The notes beneath the pieces are model-generated. The model worked only from the letters and a program-made list of their open reading frames with translations. It made no database searches and was not told the DNA's origin. The position numbers and the translations under genes were made by a program. From Durusdinium trenchii (lineage: Eukaryota > Sar > Dinophyceae > Suessiales > Symbiodiniaceae), in contig CAXAMN010026373.1 of the NCBI GenBank assembly GCA_963970005.1, forward strand, positions 131,791-195,790: a DNA stretch of 64,000 nt. Reading direction: 5' to 3'. Positions 63,827 through 64,000 of the stretch are shown here, in pieces. The stretch's first letter is position 1. Each line of letters starts with the position of its first letter.

Positions 63827-64000
63827 CAACTCCAATCACATTTGCCGACCATGTCTGCCCGAGAGCGAAACTTACAGGGTTTGGCAGTATGGTGACACGT
63901 CATTTGGATGTGTTCGTAGGCACTGAAGGCTTCTTTGGGAAGACAAGAGCGCTATCATTGTACCGAAGAAAACAACTCTTCGCGATGTTGGTCGACCATT

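Overview
The window reads as nuclear DNA of a dinoflagellate, most likely a member of the Symbiodiniaceae (coral-symbiont algae). The grounds are: very low coding density, no operon-like gene packing, a coding locus broken into short exons with mixed GT/GC-type borders, a 14-base identity to the dinoflagellate spliced leader (20323-20336), a gag-protease polyprotein of the kind common in these genomes, and above all dozens of short arrays of 21-bp repeats that fill the space between genes. No rRNA, tRNA, CRISPR or bacterial-type operon was seen. Four runs of N (4738-4837, 27135-27144, 45387-45623, 56947-56956) are assembly gaps, three of them inside repeat arrays.

Layout. 1-5.3 kb: repeat arrays, a near-perfect 17-bp-arm hairpin, a small element with 33-bp terminal inverted repeats and long triplet/heptad microsatellites. 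5.3-32 kb: mostly non-coding, with 21-bp arrays every 1-3 kb, a remnant of a copia-like RNase H tail (19.9-20.1 kb) followed by the spliced-leader relict, a 60-bp minisatellite (26.4-27.2 kb), a foldback element (31.6 kb) and a few exon-sized open frames of unknown function. 32.4-35.8 kb: a complete but decayed LTR retroelement with two LTRs, a tRNA primer-binding site and a gag-protease polyprotein with no integrase or reverse transcriptase, itself bracketed by a 69-bp direct duplication. 36-51 kb: scattered candidate exons, a second triplet array, more 21-bp arrays and a large foldback array (45.8-46.1 kb). 51.6-55.7 kb: the best protein-coding locus, a multi-exon gene for a multi-pass membrane protein with TIR-like motifs. 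56-61.5 kb: 21-bp arrays and two neighbouring minisatellites (52 bp and 13 bp periods). 61.5-64 kb: mostly unassigned.

The most notable theme is mobility of the 21-bp repeats. Two families, here called R1 (core GGAGGCCATCGCTATTA) and R2 (core CTAGTAGCGATGCACTTGTT), share the half-unit CTAGTAGCGATG, sit side by side at several loci, and at least five R1 arrays are bracketed by direct repeats of 12-24 bp that are not part of the repeat. That is the footprint of insertion. R2 arrays tend to form long inverted repeats. Because 21 bp is seven codons and most frames lack stops, these arrays also create many false reading frames such as MASNLIA, LEAIAIR and VGWRPSL.

Limits: all calls come from reading the sequence. 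Family assignments rest on motif recognition and recall; exon borders are estimates; most open frames of 60-200 codons here are probably chance or repeat-derived and were left out.
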